The notes: a model not told the origin generated them from the letters alone. A stretch of 64,000 bases of DNA from Agapetus fuscipes (GCA_951799405.1 OX637340.1:2480001-2544000); one strand, 5' to 3'. Shown: positions 1 through 9,999, counted from the stretch's first letter. Numbers and translations are program-made.

Positions 1-97
1 AGACAAGAATGATTGTGGTGGTGAGACTTCCAGCCCAGGCATCATTAGTTTGTCAAAGCGTGGGCTCAACGGATGACCAAAATGTCTTAGAATAAGA
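1..97. repeat. MITE-E, right half cut by window edge
   Basis: Matches the right arm of the palindromic element at 61303-61541, including the shared TTTGTCAAAGCGTGGGCTCA. The left arm lies outside the window. It is diverged at the terminal bases. Confidence 0.6.
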
Positions 98-950
98 GTA
101 GTAGGTACTGTTAGTATCTATCTACATTATAAAAAGGTATTTATTTTTTAAATAACGCAGTTTTATTTTCACTTCTTGAGTATTTATTTAACCTCAAGTA
201 CTTTCGACTTGCTTACGTTATTTTCAAGAGGACACCATAATTCTATCTACATTAACTGATATTTTTTGAACTAAAGTTTTTATTATATTTAGTAAAAGGA
301 CTTACTTAATTAATATATATTTAAAAAAAACAAACAAAATTTTAAAAAACGCTAGTAAATATTTTATCTAATGATTATTATCATTTAGTATTAATATTAT
401 TGTCGAATGGTAACCAATTTAAAAAATATACAATTTGTTTGAAATACATAATTATTTTAATATATTAGTAGTTAATATGTATGACAACATCTAGGAAGCA
501 CATGGTGTTTGAAGTTGATTTATGAATTAAATAAATCAAATCAAAATCTTTTTGCAGCTGTTCTAAAAAATCAGATAACCATTTTAATCAATGATTAAGA
601 ATACATACTTTGTTGATTAAGTCTGGGAAATTTTTGATCACACTGATAAATAAGTATTTAATTATTATTCATAGTTGCTAACTAAAAATTTATACTGATA
701 AAGAACATCAGTATAAATAATAATAAGTATTCTAATGATTACTTTATAATGTAAATAGGGTAGAAATAATAATAAATTTAATAATGCACCGAATATGCTA
801 GATTGTACGTGGTGTTTCGAACAAACTCTAAAGGCAAGCTAAATAAACCTTTCTGGCAATACAAATGAACCTTTAAAAGGATGTATTTGGCTTGAGAGGG
901 TAGAGTTTGTACATCTCAGTTAGATGCCAGAACAAAGTGATTGACAATCT
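98..950. other. AT-rich DNA without a recognised gene
   Basis: Low-complexity AT-rich sequence. I see no long ORF, tRNA box or clear repeat of the families found elsewhere in the window. Confidence 0.5.
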
Positions 951-1193
951 ATAATCTAAGCTGCAAAGATATGTTAACATTTAACGCTCATATTAAATGC
1001 ATGCCCGCAGACAGGCACATGTAGATTCGCGCCTACACATTCTGCATGTGTGCATATAAATAAACAAAACCTAACATGAACATAAACCTTGCAACTCCTG
1101 CCGCCTTTCCCTGAAACCGGAGTGGCATTGGCAAAAGTGAACCAATTCTTACAGCACGGGTGGTCAGCCTCGTATCAACCTATCAGTCAAGGA
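951..1193 (-). repeat. Family A copy (LINE 3' end), diverged
   Basis: Reverse-strand copy running from the AATCTAAGCTGCAAAGATAT end to CCTATCAGTCAAGGA. It is diverged, with one tail unit left. Confidence 0.75.
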
Positions 1194-1452
1194 GAAAATA
1201 AATCTGTGTAAAAATAAATGTGAATCTTTTTTAAATAAATGTAAGGTATTGTACCTACTGTACATGAACCCGAAAAATATAACAATAGATTAATTTTCAA
1301 AGTCATTCTAGCCTTTTTTTAAAAGATCAAAAAACGAAACGTTGGTATGGTCTATTCCAGTCAATGAAGGTCAGTAGACTAAAATGGTCGGGACAAATAC
1401 ACAAAATGAAGCATCAAAGGCTAGAATAGATAATGGACTTAGCAACGCAGAA

Positions 1453-1630
1453 ACGCAACGCAACTAAGCTGTGCATATACTGCAACTTCTTAATGCGGCG
1501 TGTGGAACTTAATTTACTTTCAGGGAAGGGGGCCAGTAGTTTCTATGACAACCGCTTGATGTGGTAGTTTCCTTGCTCCCAAGAGGCAGGTTCTCATTGC
1601 TTCTGAAAGCTGTGTAAACCTTGCCGAAAA
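1453..1630 (-). repeat. SINE-C fragment, diverged
   Basis: Reverse-strand remnant of the SINE-C body: GCAACTAAGCTGTGCATATA at one end and AAACCTTGCCG at the other. The tRNA-like head is missing. Confidence 0.5.
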
Positions 1631-1871
1631 AGAAATGCATTTAATTTTACCTTAGTCCCATCTTACTTTTAAACAATTGGAAAAGATATAATATCTTGGA
1701 TATATATATTTTGTAAATAGACTTTTATCGTACTAGAATCTTGATGTCTATCTTAATACTCAATGAATCGTGGTTTTTATTTTGTCATGCCTTATTTTAG
1801 ATACACGTGATAAATAAATGAAATAATAATATTAAATTTTTCATTGTTTTCAACTTACATAACATAAACTC

Positions 1872-2085
1872 TACTAAGCTACACATATAGTGTAACTTCT
1901 TGCCGCGTTTTCCTCGAAGGGGCCGCATGTGGCGGGTGGAACCTATTTATTGTTAGAGGAAAGGGGGGCGGCCGGCTTTACGCTAACCACTTCAGTTGAG
2001 ATGGGGGTTTCTCTGCTCTCGAGGGGGCTGTACACATTTCTTGTGAAGGCTGAGTAAACCTTGCCGGTATTTTATATCAGGAATA
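1872..2085 (-). repeat. SINE-C body, headless copy
   Basis: Reverse-strand copy with CTAAGCTACACATATAGTGT, the GGCCGGC block, GAAGGCTGAGTAAACCTTGC and a terminal CCGGTATTTTAT. It lacks the tRNA-like promoter boxes. Confidence 0.75.
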
Positions 2086-2115
2086 GGAAAACATAATATT
2101 GTTACAAACGTATGA

Positions 2116-2337
2116 GTTCGTGTGGACGTGAGCCTAGGCACGCTTATTGGTGTGTGTGATGTCTCTGATATAGTGTCGAACAATCCCAGTGGAAGTATCT
2201 ACCATGTTCTCGAACATGCAAGAATTGTCTCTGCCACACCTATTGATACGAGCAAAAATTTTGTGGGGACACAGAGTCTCTTAGACCATTGTGACGTGAC
2301 GACCTGTAAGCAGAAAGTGAATAGTGAACAGTAAATT
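2116..2337 (+). other. Orphan open frame, unknown
   Basis: An open frame of about 70 codons ending at the TAA of 2335-2337, in sequence somewhat richer in GC than its surroundings. It has no ATG start; the frame begins with GTG codons after an upstream stop. An AATAAA-like signal lies downstream near 2370. I do not recognise the peptide. It could be a decayed terminal exon, a transposon fragment or chance. Confidence 0.15.
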
Positions 2338-3124
2338 GTAACCTATATTGTGAAAAAAAAACTTTTGAAATAAATTGAAATCGTAAATTAATTAAAAGAA
2401 CCCCAAGTCAAATCATAACAATAAGAAGTATTTCTTTATTTCATGTTTTTATTTTTTTTTAATTTACGACTTTTACAATAGGGAAGTACCTATCACATAT
2501 TTTTTTCATTGTAGAAAATGGTAGAATACATTTTTTAAAATACATCTGCGTTTTCAAAAAAAAAAATCATGCTTAGTTTTTAAACTAAAGCTCTTTAAAA
2601 TTAGCGTATTCTCGATTTCCGGATAAAAGGTCATTTTGTTTATTTAGGTAGATATGACGCCGATGCATTTTCGGAGTGTAGGTATCGGCGGGCCCAGTGG
2701 CGAATCTTGGCGTCATTTTGACGTCAAGATTCGCGAAGTCGAACGCGCTGCGTTTTGGCGCGACTAAAATTCTCCGCATTTTATTTTTTAAAATTATCAA
2801 TGATATTTTTATTTTTACTACAAAAAAAATATATGGTTGTGATCCTTGAAATGTACTCTACAGAACCATATTATTTTCAACCGTTTTCCCTACCACTGCA
2901 ACTACTCTATTTTAATTATACAAAAACAAATCAGATAAATGTTGCCACTGGAAAGAAACTAATTTACCAATTGATTTTCTGCTCACGATCAACATCGTAT
3001 AAAGGAATAAGTTGTGAGAGTTGCATACAGATATCATGTGCAACGAGCCCTACATACACATTTACTGAATGCATACAATTTCCCATGAAGCATGGGAAAA
3101 AATGTGCTCACATTTTGTAAAGAG
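2338..3124. other. Unassigned AT-rich DNA with one strong hairpin
   Basis: Mostly AT-rich. An inverted repeat at 2700-2734 pairs GCGAATCTTGGCGTCA with TGACGTCAAGATTCGC, with one mismatch and a 3-base loop. The open frame at 2755-3120 has low-complexity composition and no recognised domain, so I do not call it a gene. Confidence 0.4.
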
Positions 3125-3398
3125 TATATTTAAGATTCATAGTACATGCATTCTCATAAGCAGGCACGTTTACACATGCCGCATGTGGACTTACAACATA
3201 AAAACCAAATCTCAAATGAACATGAGGTTTGGATTTTATTTGTAAGTACACATTCAGCTTTTGTAAGCGTGAACTACACGTGTTGGTTTGTGGGCATACA
3301 TCTGAGAGCTTTAAATGAATATATCCTTGCACCTTAGATTATAGATTATAACATAACCCCTGCAACTCTTGCCGACGTTCCCTGAATCAGAGTGTTAC
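3125..3398 (-). repeat. Family A copy interrupted by another family A copy
   Basis: The reverse-strand copy occupies 3125-3223 and 3350-3398. It is split by a plus-strand family A fragment (3224-3349). Five bases, AACAT, occur on both sides of the insert (3219-3223 and 3350-3354), as expected for a short target duplication. Confidence 0.7.
3224..3349 (+). mobile_element. 5'-truncated family A (A3 subtype) insertion
   Basis: Starts inside the element at GAGGTTTGGATTTTATTTGT and ends with TTAGATTATAGATTATA, the same tail type as the LINE copies at 57045-57478 and 58970-59885. It lies inside a minus-strand family A copy. Confidence 0.7.
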
Positions 3399-3675
3399 GG
3401 TTCGATCACTCTGACACATAAGGTGTGACATGACATTTACATGATTTGCAGGGCCGAAATCATACACTGCTTTTTTATATCTGGCTGGCCAAGCCACCCT
3501 CGTGCAGGATCCAACCAATGAGGATCCTCTAATCAAATCGATATTCGTCATCATCCAAAAGTGAATAAATATACCCCACAAGGGAAGGAAGGTCACAGTT
3601 GAACCTTTACCATCTTGCCTTCTGTCGTAGACTATTCAAATTCAGGGTCAAAATACACCATAAATTCATGTAACT
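3399..3675 (+). repeat. Possible solo LTR or promoter-bearing fragment
   Basis: The sequence begins TGTTACGGTTCG where family A homology stops and contains a TATA-like AATAAATATA near 3564. The right end is uncertain (CATGTAAC near 3668). No second copy or target duplication is visible. A low-confidence LTR guess only. Confidence 0.25.
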
Positions 3676-3709
3676 TCAATCAATTAACATTTCTTAAATT
3701 TAATCCTTT

Positions 3710-4212
3710 GACCGGTCCGTAGTCCAGTGGTAACACTTCGGACTCGTGAATGGAAATGTTGTCGGTTCGAATCCCGGCGGAGCACAAAAATATACCATTT
3801 ATATTTAAAAATTTGCTCTTCGCTGGGTTGAAAAGTTTTTAAATCTTTACCAAAGACCGGTCATCAAAGGGTCCATCTAAACTTACAGCAACTAGGTCTT
3901 GCTTGAGAATTGGCGCTTTGCAGCGACGACCAAGCTCGTAAAAATCCGATCGATAGCTCAGTTGGTAGAATGCTTGCATTCCATGCCAAGAGCAAGGGTT
4001 CGATCCCAAGGTGTATTCAGCCTTCACAAGAAATAAGAACCAGCCCCCCTGGGAGCTGGGCAACCCCCACTTCAACTGAAAGTGGATGGTGTGGGGCCGG
4101 CCTCCTTACCCGTAAAAATAAATAGGTCCCGAATCGCCACATGCGACCCCTTCGGAGATAATACAGGCAAGAAGTTACACTATAAGTGTAGCTTAGTTTT
4201 TTTTTTTTTTGT
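3710..4212 (+). mobile_element. Composite SINE-B + SINE-C element
   Basis: A tRNA-derived SINE-B head (box-A-like at 3721-3730; box-B GGTTCGAATCC at 3764-3774) and body run to CAAGCTCGTAAAAA at about 3944. A second tRNA-like head follows directly (box-A TAGCTCAGTTGG at 3954-3965; box-B GGTTCGATCCC at 3997-4007) with a shortened SINE-C body and a T-run to 4212. The same junction occurs at 31325-31672, so the fusion is a mobile subfamily and not a local accident. Two internal pol III-type promoters in one unit. Confidence 0.75.
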
Positions 4213-4215
4213 GAC

Positions 4216-4475
4216 TAATCTAATCTAATCTAAGCTGCAAAGATATATATCATTTAAGATTTATATTAAATGCATTCCCACAAGCAGACATGTATAATTT
4301 CGCGCTAACACATGCCGCATGTGGATTGTGGACCTACAATATAAAACCCAATCTCAAATAAACATAAGCCCTGCAACTCTTGCCGTCCTTCCCTGAAACA
4401 GGGGTGACATTGGCAAAGTGAACCATTTTTTACAGTATGGGTGGTCAGCCGCATACCAACCTATAAGTCAATTCT
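4216..4475 (-). repeat. Family A copy, near full length
   Basis: Reverse-strand copy beginning with four tail units (CTAATCTAATCTAATCTAAG) and ending CCTATAAGTCAA. A partial second copy of its distal part (CAGGGGTGACATCGTGCAAA to CATCTATTAGT) follows at 4485-4556. Confidence 0.85.
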
Positions 4476-4639
4476 GTTTTAATTCAGGGGTGACATCGTG
4501 CAAAGTGAACTAAAGTGAGTATGGGTGGTCAGACTCATACCCATCTATTAGTGGAGAAACATAATAAAAACTGCATCGCTTCCTTATCAAAATGTACAAA
4601 ACTAGATTAAACTAGACATGCATAGGCAATAGAGGTAAT

Positions 4640-5096
4640 CAGGCCCGGATTAAGGGTGGTTCGAGCGGTACGACCGAACCAGGGCCCCCAGGTCCAGGGG
4701 GCCCCCAAAATTCCAAAAAATACACATATATTTTTTTCAGTGTCCAGGTCTTTCCGGGCATTTTCAATCAAGGAGCCCGCGATCACAGACTCGAAATAAA
4801 TTAGTTTGAATGGATTATAAATTACAACAAAAATATCTTTGGGGCTCAAGACTTATGAGACGTACGTGACCAAGGGCCCCCCCAAAAGCTAAAAAATATG
4901 GTGTGGGAAACATTTAAACATATTTTTTTTTAAAATAATATTTAAGCATATTTTTTCTGGAAGAATATGCATCTTTGGCGTCTTGAAAAACAGGAGGAAG
5001 AGGGAGGGGGGTAATTTTCAGAGAGGCAGGGGGGTTTCAAGGGGGCCTCAAAATTTTCCCCGCACCAGGGCCCCTAGAGGGGTTAATCCAGACCTG
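4640..5096. mobile_element. Non-autonomous hAT-like transposon (457 bp)
   Basis: Ends are CAGGCCCGGATTAA and, inverted, CAGGTCTGGATTAA. The element is flanked by an exact 8-bp direct repeat GAGGTAAT at 4632-4639 and 5097-5104, the duplication length typical of hAT elements. The interior is full of G/C runs (GGGCCCCC) and encodes no transposase, so it would need a partner in trans. Ends and duplication are read directly; superfamily is inferred from the 8-bp duplication. Confidence 0.8.
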
Positions 5097-5104
5097 GAGG
5101 TAAT

Positions 5105-5589
5105 GATGATAGTGTGTTAGTGCAAAAACAATGGACGAATTAATATTATCTTGGCATTACTTAAACAGGTCTATTATACATAATTGTTATGTGGCATCAC
5201 GCACCATGACGTGCAAACGCAGAGTTAAACAATCAGTTTGTCTATTTTTTCCATTCTTTTCGCATTAGGTAGCGCCTGCTACGTGACAATGACGTCATCG
5301 TTATCATCATCATCATTTGACCTACTATAGTGAAGCATAGTAATCTAAGCTAAGTAGTGGGTTTGATTCCTGGCGGAGTTCAGTTTTTTTATTGCTTTTT
5401 TATCATGGAAAGTTTACAATGGTTTTATCCAGCCTTTTTTTATCAAGTCTTGCTAGATCAGTTTTTCCCTTTCAAGCTCAGATTTGACTTTTTTTTATTT
5501 ACTTTTGTCAGCTGCGCATCGTCGATTATTTCTCAATGCACGAACCATCTAATTGTATTATGCCCACCGAGGTTTTAGAAATGATTTCC
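5105..5589. other. Unassigned DNA with a degenerate tRNA-like head
   Basis: No gene seen. Around 5335-5390 a GGGTTTGATTCCTGGCGGAG stretch resembles a worn SINE-B box B. A (TCATCA) run lies near 5305. Confidence 0.35.
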
Positions 5590-5770
5590 GGCAAGGCTTA
5601 CGCAGCCTTCACAAGAAATGAGTGCCAGTCCCGTCGGGAGCTGGAAAACTCTCACTTCAACCAAAGGGGTTGGCGCAAGGGCCTGTCACCTCACCTGTAA
5701 AAATAAATAGCTGCCACTTGCGACATGCGATTCAGGAAAAATGCGACAATAGGTTACCCTATAAGTATTT
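5590..5770 (+). repeat. SINE-C body, headless copy
   Basis: Plus-strand SINE-C body from GGCAAGGCTTACGCAGCCTT through GTAAAAATAAATAG, diverged at the 3' end. No tRNA-like head. Confidence 0.7.
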
Positions 5771-5918
5771 GTTATTGCCCAATACCATAGCGTTATCCAA
5801 AAAAAAGTATATTAAAACTAAAGCAACGCTTCTAGTGATCTTTTAAGTTTTCATGCATTTTTAATGTGCGGTAAGTACGAGTATCTTTCGACATCTTGGT
5901 ACTTCATCTTCAATAGCT

Positions 5919-6180
5919 CTATAGTCCATATCGAACCTTGGCTTTCGCTATCCTGAGCCTCCATCCGTCTCTGTCCTCAGCCACCGTCCTCCAGGTTGGC
6001 ACCTGCAGCAACCGCGCTACATATCCCCTCACCTCGTCTTCCCACAATAGCCTTGGTCTTTCGACCCTTCTCCTCCCTCCTGGGTTCCCATTCATGATGC
6101 GTTTGGGGACCTGTGAGTTGGGCATCCTTTTTACATGCCCAGCCCATCTCAAAGCATGCAGCTTTACATGCGTGGAGTTG
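5919..6180 (-). pseudogene. LINE reverse transcriptase C-terminal remnant
   Basis: The reverse strand encodes a peptide starting MRWAGHVKRM, then a GRRRVERPR patch, and ending DRDGWRLRIAKAKVRYGL before a stop. RWxGHVxRM followed by a Gly/Arg/Pro-rich patch is the usual C-terminal tail of RTE/Jockey-type LINE polyproteins (family knowledge). Only about 80 codons remain, with no RT domain. It lies directly upstream of a SINE-B. Confidence 0.6.
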
Positions 6181-6205
6181 TTGGGTTTATGGTATGGTTT
6201 ATTTT

Positions 6206-6395
6206 AACCGGTCCGTAGTCTAGTGGCTAACACCACTTCTGATTCGTAAATGGAAGGTTGTGGGTTCGAATCCCGGCGGATCACAAAAAATATATACCAT
6301 TTATATTTTCAAATATGCTCTGCGCTGGGTGAAAAAGTCATATACCTTTACCGAAGACCGGCCATCAAAGGTCCATCCAGCCTTACAGCAACTGG
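6206..6395 (+). mobile_element. SINE-B, 5' part, split by the R1 element
   Basis: The tRNA-like head has TAGTCTAGTGGCTAACACC and box B GGTTCGAATCCCGGCGG, followed by the SINE-B body to CAGCAACTGG. The SINE resumes at 10244, after the LINE insertion, and runs to about 10366. Confidence 0.9.
6380..6395 (+). repeat. 16-bp target-site duplication, left copy
   Basis: GCCTTACAGCAACTGG is repeated exactly at 10244-10259 right after the LINE poly(A). Both copies lie in SINE-B sequence. Confidence 0.95.
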
Positions 6396-6991
6396 CCAGG
6401 GGTGATCACAGGGGACCTGCCTTGGAGAGCCTTTTGGTCGGCGCAGCCGGCAGCGATTTCAGGGTGCAAAGAATGGCGCCTAAGCGCACAGTCTTTGTAA
6501 GGGACCTCTGCGAGGGTGTGGAGGTCGTTGATGTCAAGGCATCACTGGCCAGGATGGTTGGTGACACCGATGTGGAGGTTGGTCCTCTGAGGCCTGGACC
6601 GCGGGGAACCTTTACCTGCACGGCGAGGATTCCGTGGTCAAAGGCCAGCACGGAGGTGCTGGAGCGGGGTCGACTCCAGGTCGGTCTTCTCCGTTGCCGT
6701 TTGCAGCCAAGGATTGAGATTAGGCAGTGCTTCCTCTGCCTAGGATTCTCCCACATTGCAGCTCGATGCACTGTGGGAGATAAATGGAAGAAAACAGGTA
6801 AGGTAGGTAAGTACCCTATCTGTCGTAGGTGCGGAGAGTGTGGGCACTTGGCCGCGGACTGCAAAGCTCCACTGCGATGCGCCCCGTGCTCGAGGGCGGG
6901 CCTTGAGGCGGCGCACTGGTGCGGAAGCGCTAAGTGCGGGGCTTTCAGGTGTGCCCTAAAAGTCGCAAAATGCTTAAATTCCTGCAAATAA
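6396..6991 (+). pseudogene. R1-type ORF1 (gag) C-terminal portion
   Basis: About 197 codons of the gag frame remain, without the N-terminus and start codon. Two clear CCHC zinc knuckles (CFLCLGFSHIAARC near 6727-6768; CRRCGECGHLAADC near 6826-6867) are followed by a third CxxC...C...C cluster (CAPCSRAGLEAAHWC). Three clustered knuckles are typical of R1-clade ORF1, which binds element RNA. The upstream frame back to 6260 is SINE-B sequence read by chance. The stop overlaps the start of ORF2 by 22 bp in another frame. Confidence 0.88.
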
Positions 6992-9900
6992 ATCTGGGCC
7001 ATTGCCAAGCTGCCCAGGATCTAATGTTTCAGGTGGCACGAGAGAAGGGGATTGACGTTGTCCTGGTCTCTGAACAGTATCGCAACTCTACAAGTTGTTG
7101 GTACTCGGACGAGACTGGAAGGGCGGCAATCTTCTTCCCATCACAGCACGCGGCCATCACTGGGAGACCCTTGAACGGCGGCAGTGGTTGGACATGGATT
7201 GAGGTAAGAGGTTGTAGAATATATAGCTGCTACTTCTCCCCGAACGTTCCGCTGCAGCAGTTCGAGGAGGAACTTCGGGGTCTGGAGGAAGACGTGAGGA
7301 GCGCGACACTACCCATTGTGCTGGCTGGTGACTTCAACGCTTGGGCAACTGACTGGGGCTCGTCGATGACAAACAGACGGGGCGCCCTTCTGTGCGAGAT
7401 GGCTTCGGGCCTGCATTTGCTTCCTGCAAATGTAGGCGGGAAGTTCACTTTCTGCAGGGGCGCCACGGGTTCTGTCATAGACGTAACCTTTGCTGATGAA
7501 GGAATGATCGGAAGGGTGAAAGACTGGCGTGTGCTCGATGAGCACACGCAGAGCGATCACCAGTACGTGACCTTCACGCTTGCAAGGGGGCCGCGGCCTG
7601 CTGCACCTGGGTTGGGTTCCGCCGCTAGTTCAGCGGGTTGGAGTCTTCGCTCCTTGGACACCGATGCCCTTAAAGCAGTCATCGAGAGTGGCAGCGAAAG
7701 GATCGCAAACGCGGATGGAGCAGCGCTAAAGGTAAGCGAGCTGAGTAGCGTGGTCAAGCGCGCCTGCGATGCATCCATGGCTCGGCGGGGCGGACACACC
7801 CTCAGGCGTAATGTTTATTGGTGGACTGAGGAGATTGCCCGTCTGCGCCGGTCATGTTTAGCTTTGCGGCGCCGGGCCCAGCGCTCAGGATGGGAGAGTT
7901 TTCAGGCTGAAGACTACAAGGCTGCAAAGAAGGAGCTGAAGAGCGCTATCAGGCGCAGTAAGGAAAGGTGCTGGGGTGAGCTGTGCGAGTCGGTGAACCG
8001 CGACCCCTGGGGACTGCCGTACAAAATAGTGCGACAGAAACTACGGGGACGCGGCCTTGACCCCTTTCTCAGTAACCCCAGTAACCTGACCGCTGTTATT
8101 GATGGCCTCTTTCCCCTTCACGGAGACCGACCGTTGGCAGATCCTACCCCCTCAACTGGTGAGTTCCAACCGTTCACGGTAGCTGAGCTCGAGACAGCTG
8201 CAAAAAGGGTAAGTAAAGGTAAGGCCCCTGGACCTGACGAAGTCCCAAATGAGATTGTGCTGCTGGTGACCCGGGAGTTCCCTGAGGTTCTGCTCGGCGT
8301 GTACAATGCGTGCCTGGAAGAGGGTCTAGTTGGCGATCCCTGGAAGAGACAAAGGCTTGTCCTTATTCTCAAAAAGGCAGTCGCGGACGGACCCTCATCT
8401 TTTAGACCGCTGTGCATGCTGGACGGCTTCGGGAAGCTCCTTGAGCGACTCCTGCTTGGGAGACTTCAGCCAATTCTGGAGGATCCGGAGCGGGGTCTCT
8501 CCGACAAGCAGTACGGCTTCAGGCGGGGCAGATCCACAATTGACGCAGTCGGACACGTTGTCAACGTCATCCGACAAGCATGGCAGGGCACGGTGAAGAG
8601 CCACCGACGGGTTGTCATGATAGCGCTGGACATCCGGAATGCTTTTAACTCTGCGCGATGGGAATTAATCCTCAGAGCGCTGAGGGAGAGCTTCCGCGTG
8701 CCAGACTATTTGATGGCCATGCTTGAAAGTTACTTCGATGGCCGAAGTCTTGAGTATCGGCACGGTGCCTCTGGTGTGGAAGAGAAGCGGCGGATCACGT
8801 CTGGCGTCCCGCAGGGATCGGTCTTAGGACCGACCTTGTGGAATGCTTTATACGATGGTCTGTTGCGGACGGACATGCCTGAGGGGTCGAGCATTGTTGC
8901 TTTTGCGGACGACATCGCAGTGATGATCGAGGGGAGGACTTCCCGTGAACTTGAAGTTATAGGGAACGAGGCTCTCAGACGGGTAAAGGTATGGCTTGAC
9001 AGAGCTGGTTTGGAACTGGCCATACAGAAGACCGAAGCCGTACTGTTTTGTCGCAAGCGACGACCTCTGCTGCCTAAGCTACTGCTAGAGGGTTTTGAGG
9101 TCCCGTTGGCTAAATCGCTACGCTACCTTGGAATCCAACTCGATCGTGGTCTTCGTTTCGGAGAACACATCGAGCTGGCGGCTGCAAAGGCAAGCGGAGC
9201 AGCGATACAGTTGGGGAGGCTCATGCCGAACGTGGGTGGGCCGAAATCGTGCAGGAGGAAACTATTGCACGAGGTGGTCCACTCCACACTTCTGTATGGG
9301 GCACCCATTTGGGCGCAGGCGCTTGAGACAGAGCTGTACAGGAAGAAGATGGCTGCCGTCCAGAGAAGAAGCGCGCTGAGAGTTATCTCCGGCTACCGCA
9401 CCATGTCCGAGGAAGCGGCATTGGTGCTGGCTTCTTCTCCACCCATAGATCTGCTGGCGCTTGAGCGCAAAGCAGTCTATGAATCAGGTAAGGGACCGCA
9501 CCATAGGAAACTGACGCTGTCAAAGTGGCAGGATCGCTGGAACTCGGCATCTAAAGGACGCTGGACGAACAGGCTTGTCAGCCAACTCGAGCCTTGGTAC
9601 TCGAGGAAGCATGGCTGCCTGAACTACCGGCTCACGCAGATGCTGAGTGGACACGGTTGTTTCGGTTTTTTCCTACACCGTATAGGAAAAGAAGCAACTG
9701 CAGCATGCTGGCACTGCGACTCAGAAAATGATGACGCGGAGCACACGCTACTGTCGTGTCCTGCCTGGGCGGACCACAGGGGGTCATTAATGGCAACCAT
9801 TGTGGTCGATCGACTAGACCTGGACATGGTAGTACCGTCAATGCTCCAATCAGAAGAGAACTGGCGGGCCTGGGATACCTTTGCCTCTCGCGTGAACGGA

Positions 9901-9999
9901 AAGAAGGAGGATGCCGAGCGCGTAAGGCGAAGGATGAACACGACCCGCCAAAATGTAGTAAATCTAGTCTCTGTTGATAGAAGTGTTAATGTAGATTAA
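6970..9999 (+). CDS. R1-clade ORF2: endonuclease / reverse transcriptase
   Basis: Intact 1009-residue frame from the ATG at 6970; an in-frame ATG at 6934 adds 12 gag-overlapping residues, and I prefer 6970 because MLKFLQINLGHCQ is the typical R1 N-terminus. The APE-type endonuclease occupies residues 1 to about 215, with GDFNAW at 120 and SDH at 195-197. The reverse transcriptase follows, with QYGFRRGRST, ALDIRNAFN, SGVPQGSVLGP and FADD at 645-648. A C-terminal knuckle begins CWHC at 913 and runs through H and C of EHTLLSC. Length matches R1 ORF2 (about 1000-1050). The protein nicks target DNA and copies element RNA there. No stops or missing catalytic residues seen, so it could be active in trans for the 5'-truncated copy. 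Confidence 0.95.
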   Translation: MLKFLQINLGHCQAAQDLMFQVAREKGIDVVLVSEQYRNSTSCWYSDETGRAAIFFPSQHAAITGRPLNGGSGWTWIEVRGCRIYSCYFSPNVPLQQFEEELRGLEEDVRSATLPIVLAGDFNAWATDWGSSMTNRRGALLCEMASGLHLLPANVGGKFTFCRGATGSVIDVTFADEGMIGRVKDWRVLDEHTQSDHQYVTFTLARGPRPAAPGLGSAASSAGWSLRSLDTDALKAVIESGSERIANADGAALKVSELSSVVKRACDASMARRGGHTLRRNVYWWTEEIARLRRSCLALRRRAQRSGWESFQAEDYKAAKKELKSAIRRSKERCWGELCESVNRDPWGLPYKIVRQKLRGRGLDPFLSNPSNLTAVIDGLFPLHGDRPLADPTPSTGEFQPFTVAELETAAKRVSKGKAPGPDEVPNEIVLLVTREFPEVLLGVYNACLEEGLVGDPWKRQRLVLILKKAVADGPSSFRPLCMLDGFGKLLERLLLGRLQPILEDPERGLSDKQYGFRRGRSTIDAVGHVVNVIRQAWQGTVKSHRRVVMIALDIRNAFNSARWELILRALRESFRVPDYLMAMLESYFDGRSLEYRHGASGVEEKRRITSGVPQGSVLGPTLWNALYDGLLRTDMPEGSSIVAFADDIAVMIEGRTSRELEVIGNEALRRVKVWLDRAGLELAIQKTEAVLFCRKRRPLLPKLLLEGFEVPLAKSLRYLGIQLDRGLRFGEHIELAAAKASGAAIQLGRLMPNVGGPKSCRRKLLHEVVHSTLLYGAPIWAQALETELYRKKMAAVQRRSALRVISGYRTMSEEAALVLASSPPIDLLALERKAVYESGKGPHHRKLTLSKWQDRWNSASKGRWTNRLVSQLEPWYSRKHGCLNYRLTQMLSGHGCFGFFLHRIGKEATAACWHCDSENDDAEHTLLSCPAWADHRGSLMATIVVDRLDLDMVVPSMLQSEENWRAWDTFASRVNGKKEDAERVRRRMNTTRQNVVNLVSVDRSVNVD

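Noticed and set aside
1310..1440. LINE-like RLKWSGQIHKMKHQRLE reading
   Set aside because: Only one short motif, surrounded by stops; too weak to call a remnant.
2755..3120. 121-codon plus-strand open frame
   Set aside because: Composition is that of AT-rich random sequence, no motif, and it ends in an unrelated repeat border.
3720..3785. tRNA-like sequences at SINE heads (also 3950, 6215, 46668, 47935, 58340-58420)
   Set aside because: Promoter boxes are present, but acceptor stems do not pair and each is followed by a SINE body; they are tRNA-derived heads, not tRNA genes.
6260..6395. N-terminal 45 codons of the gag frame
   Set aside because: This part is SINE-B sequence that happens to stay open; the LINE starts at 6396.
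6406..7008. 200-codon open frame on the minus strand
   Set aside because: Antisense of the R1 gag/ORF2 region; no start context or motif. Similar antisense frames at 7230-9941, 11950-12504 and 12638-12937 were dropped for the same reason.
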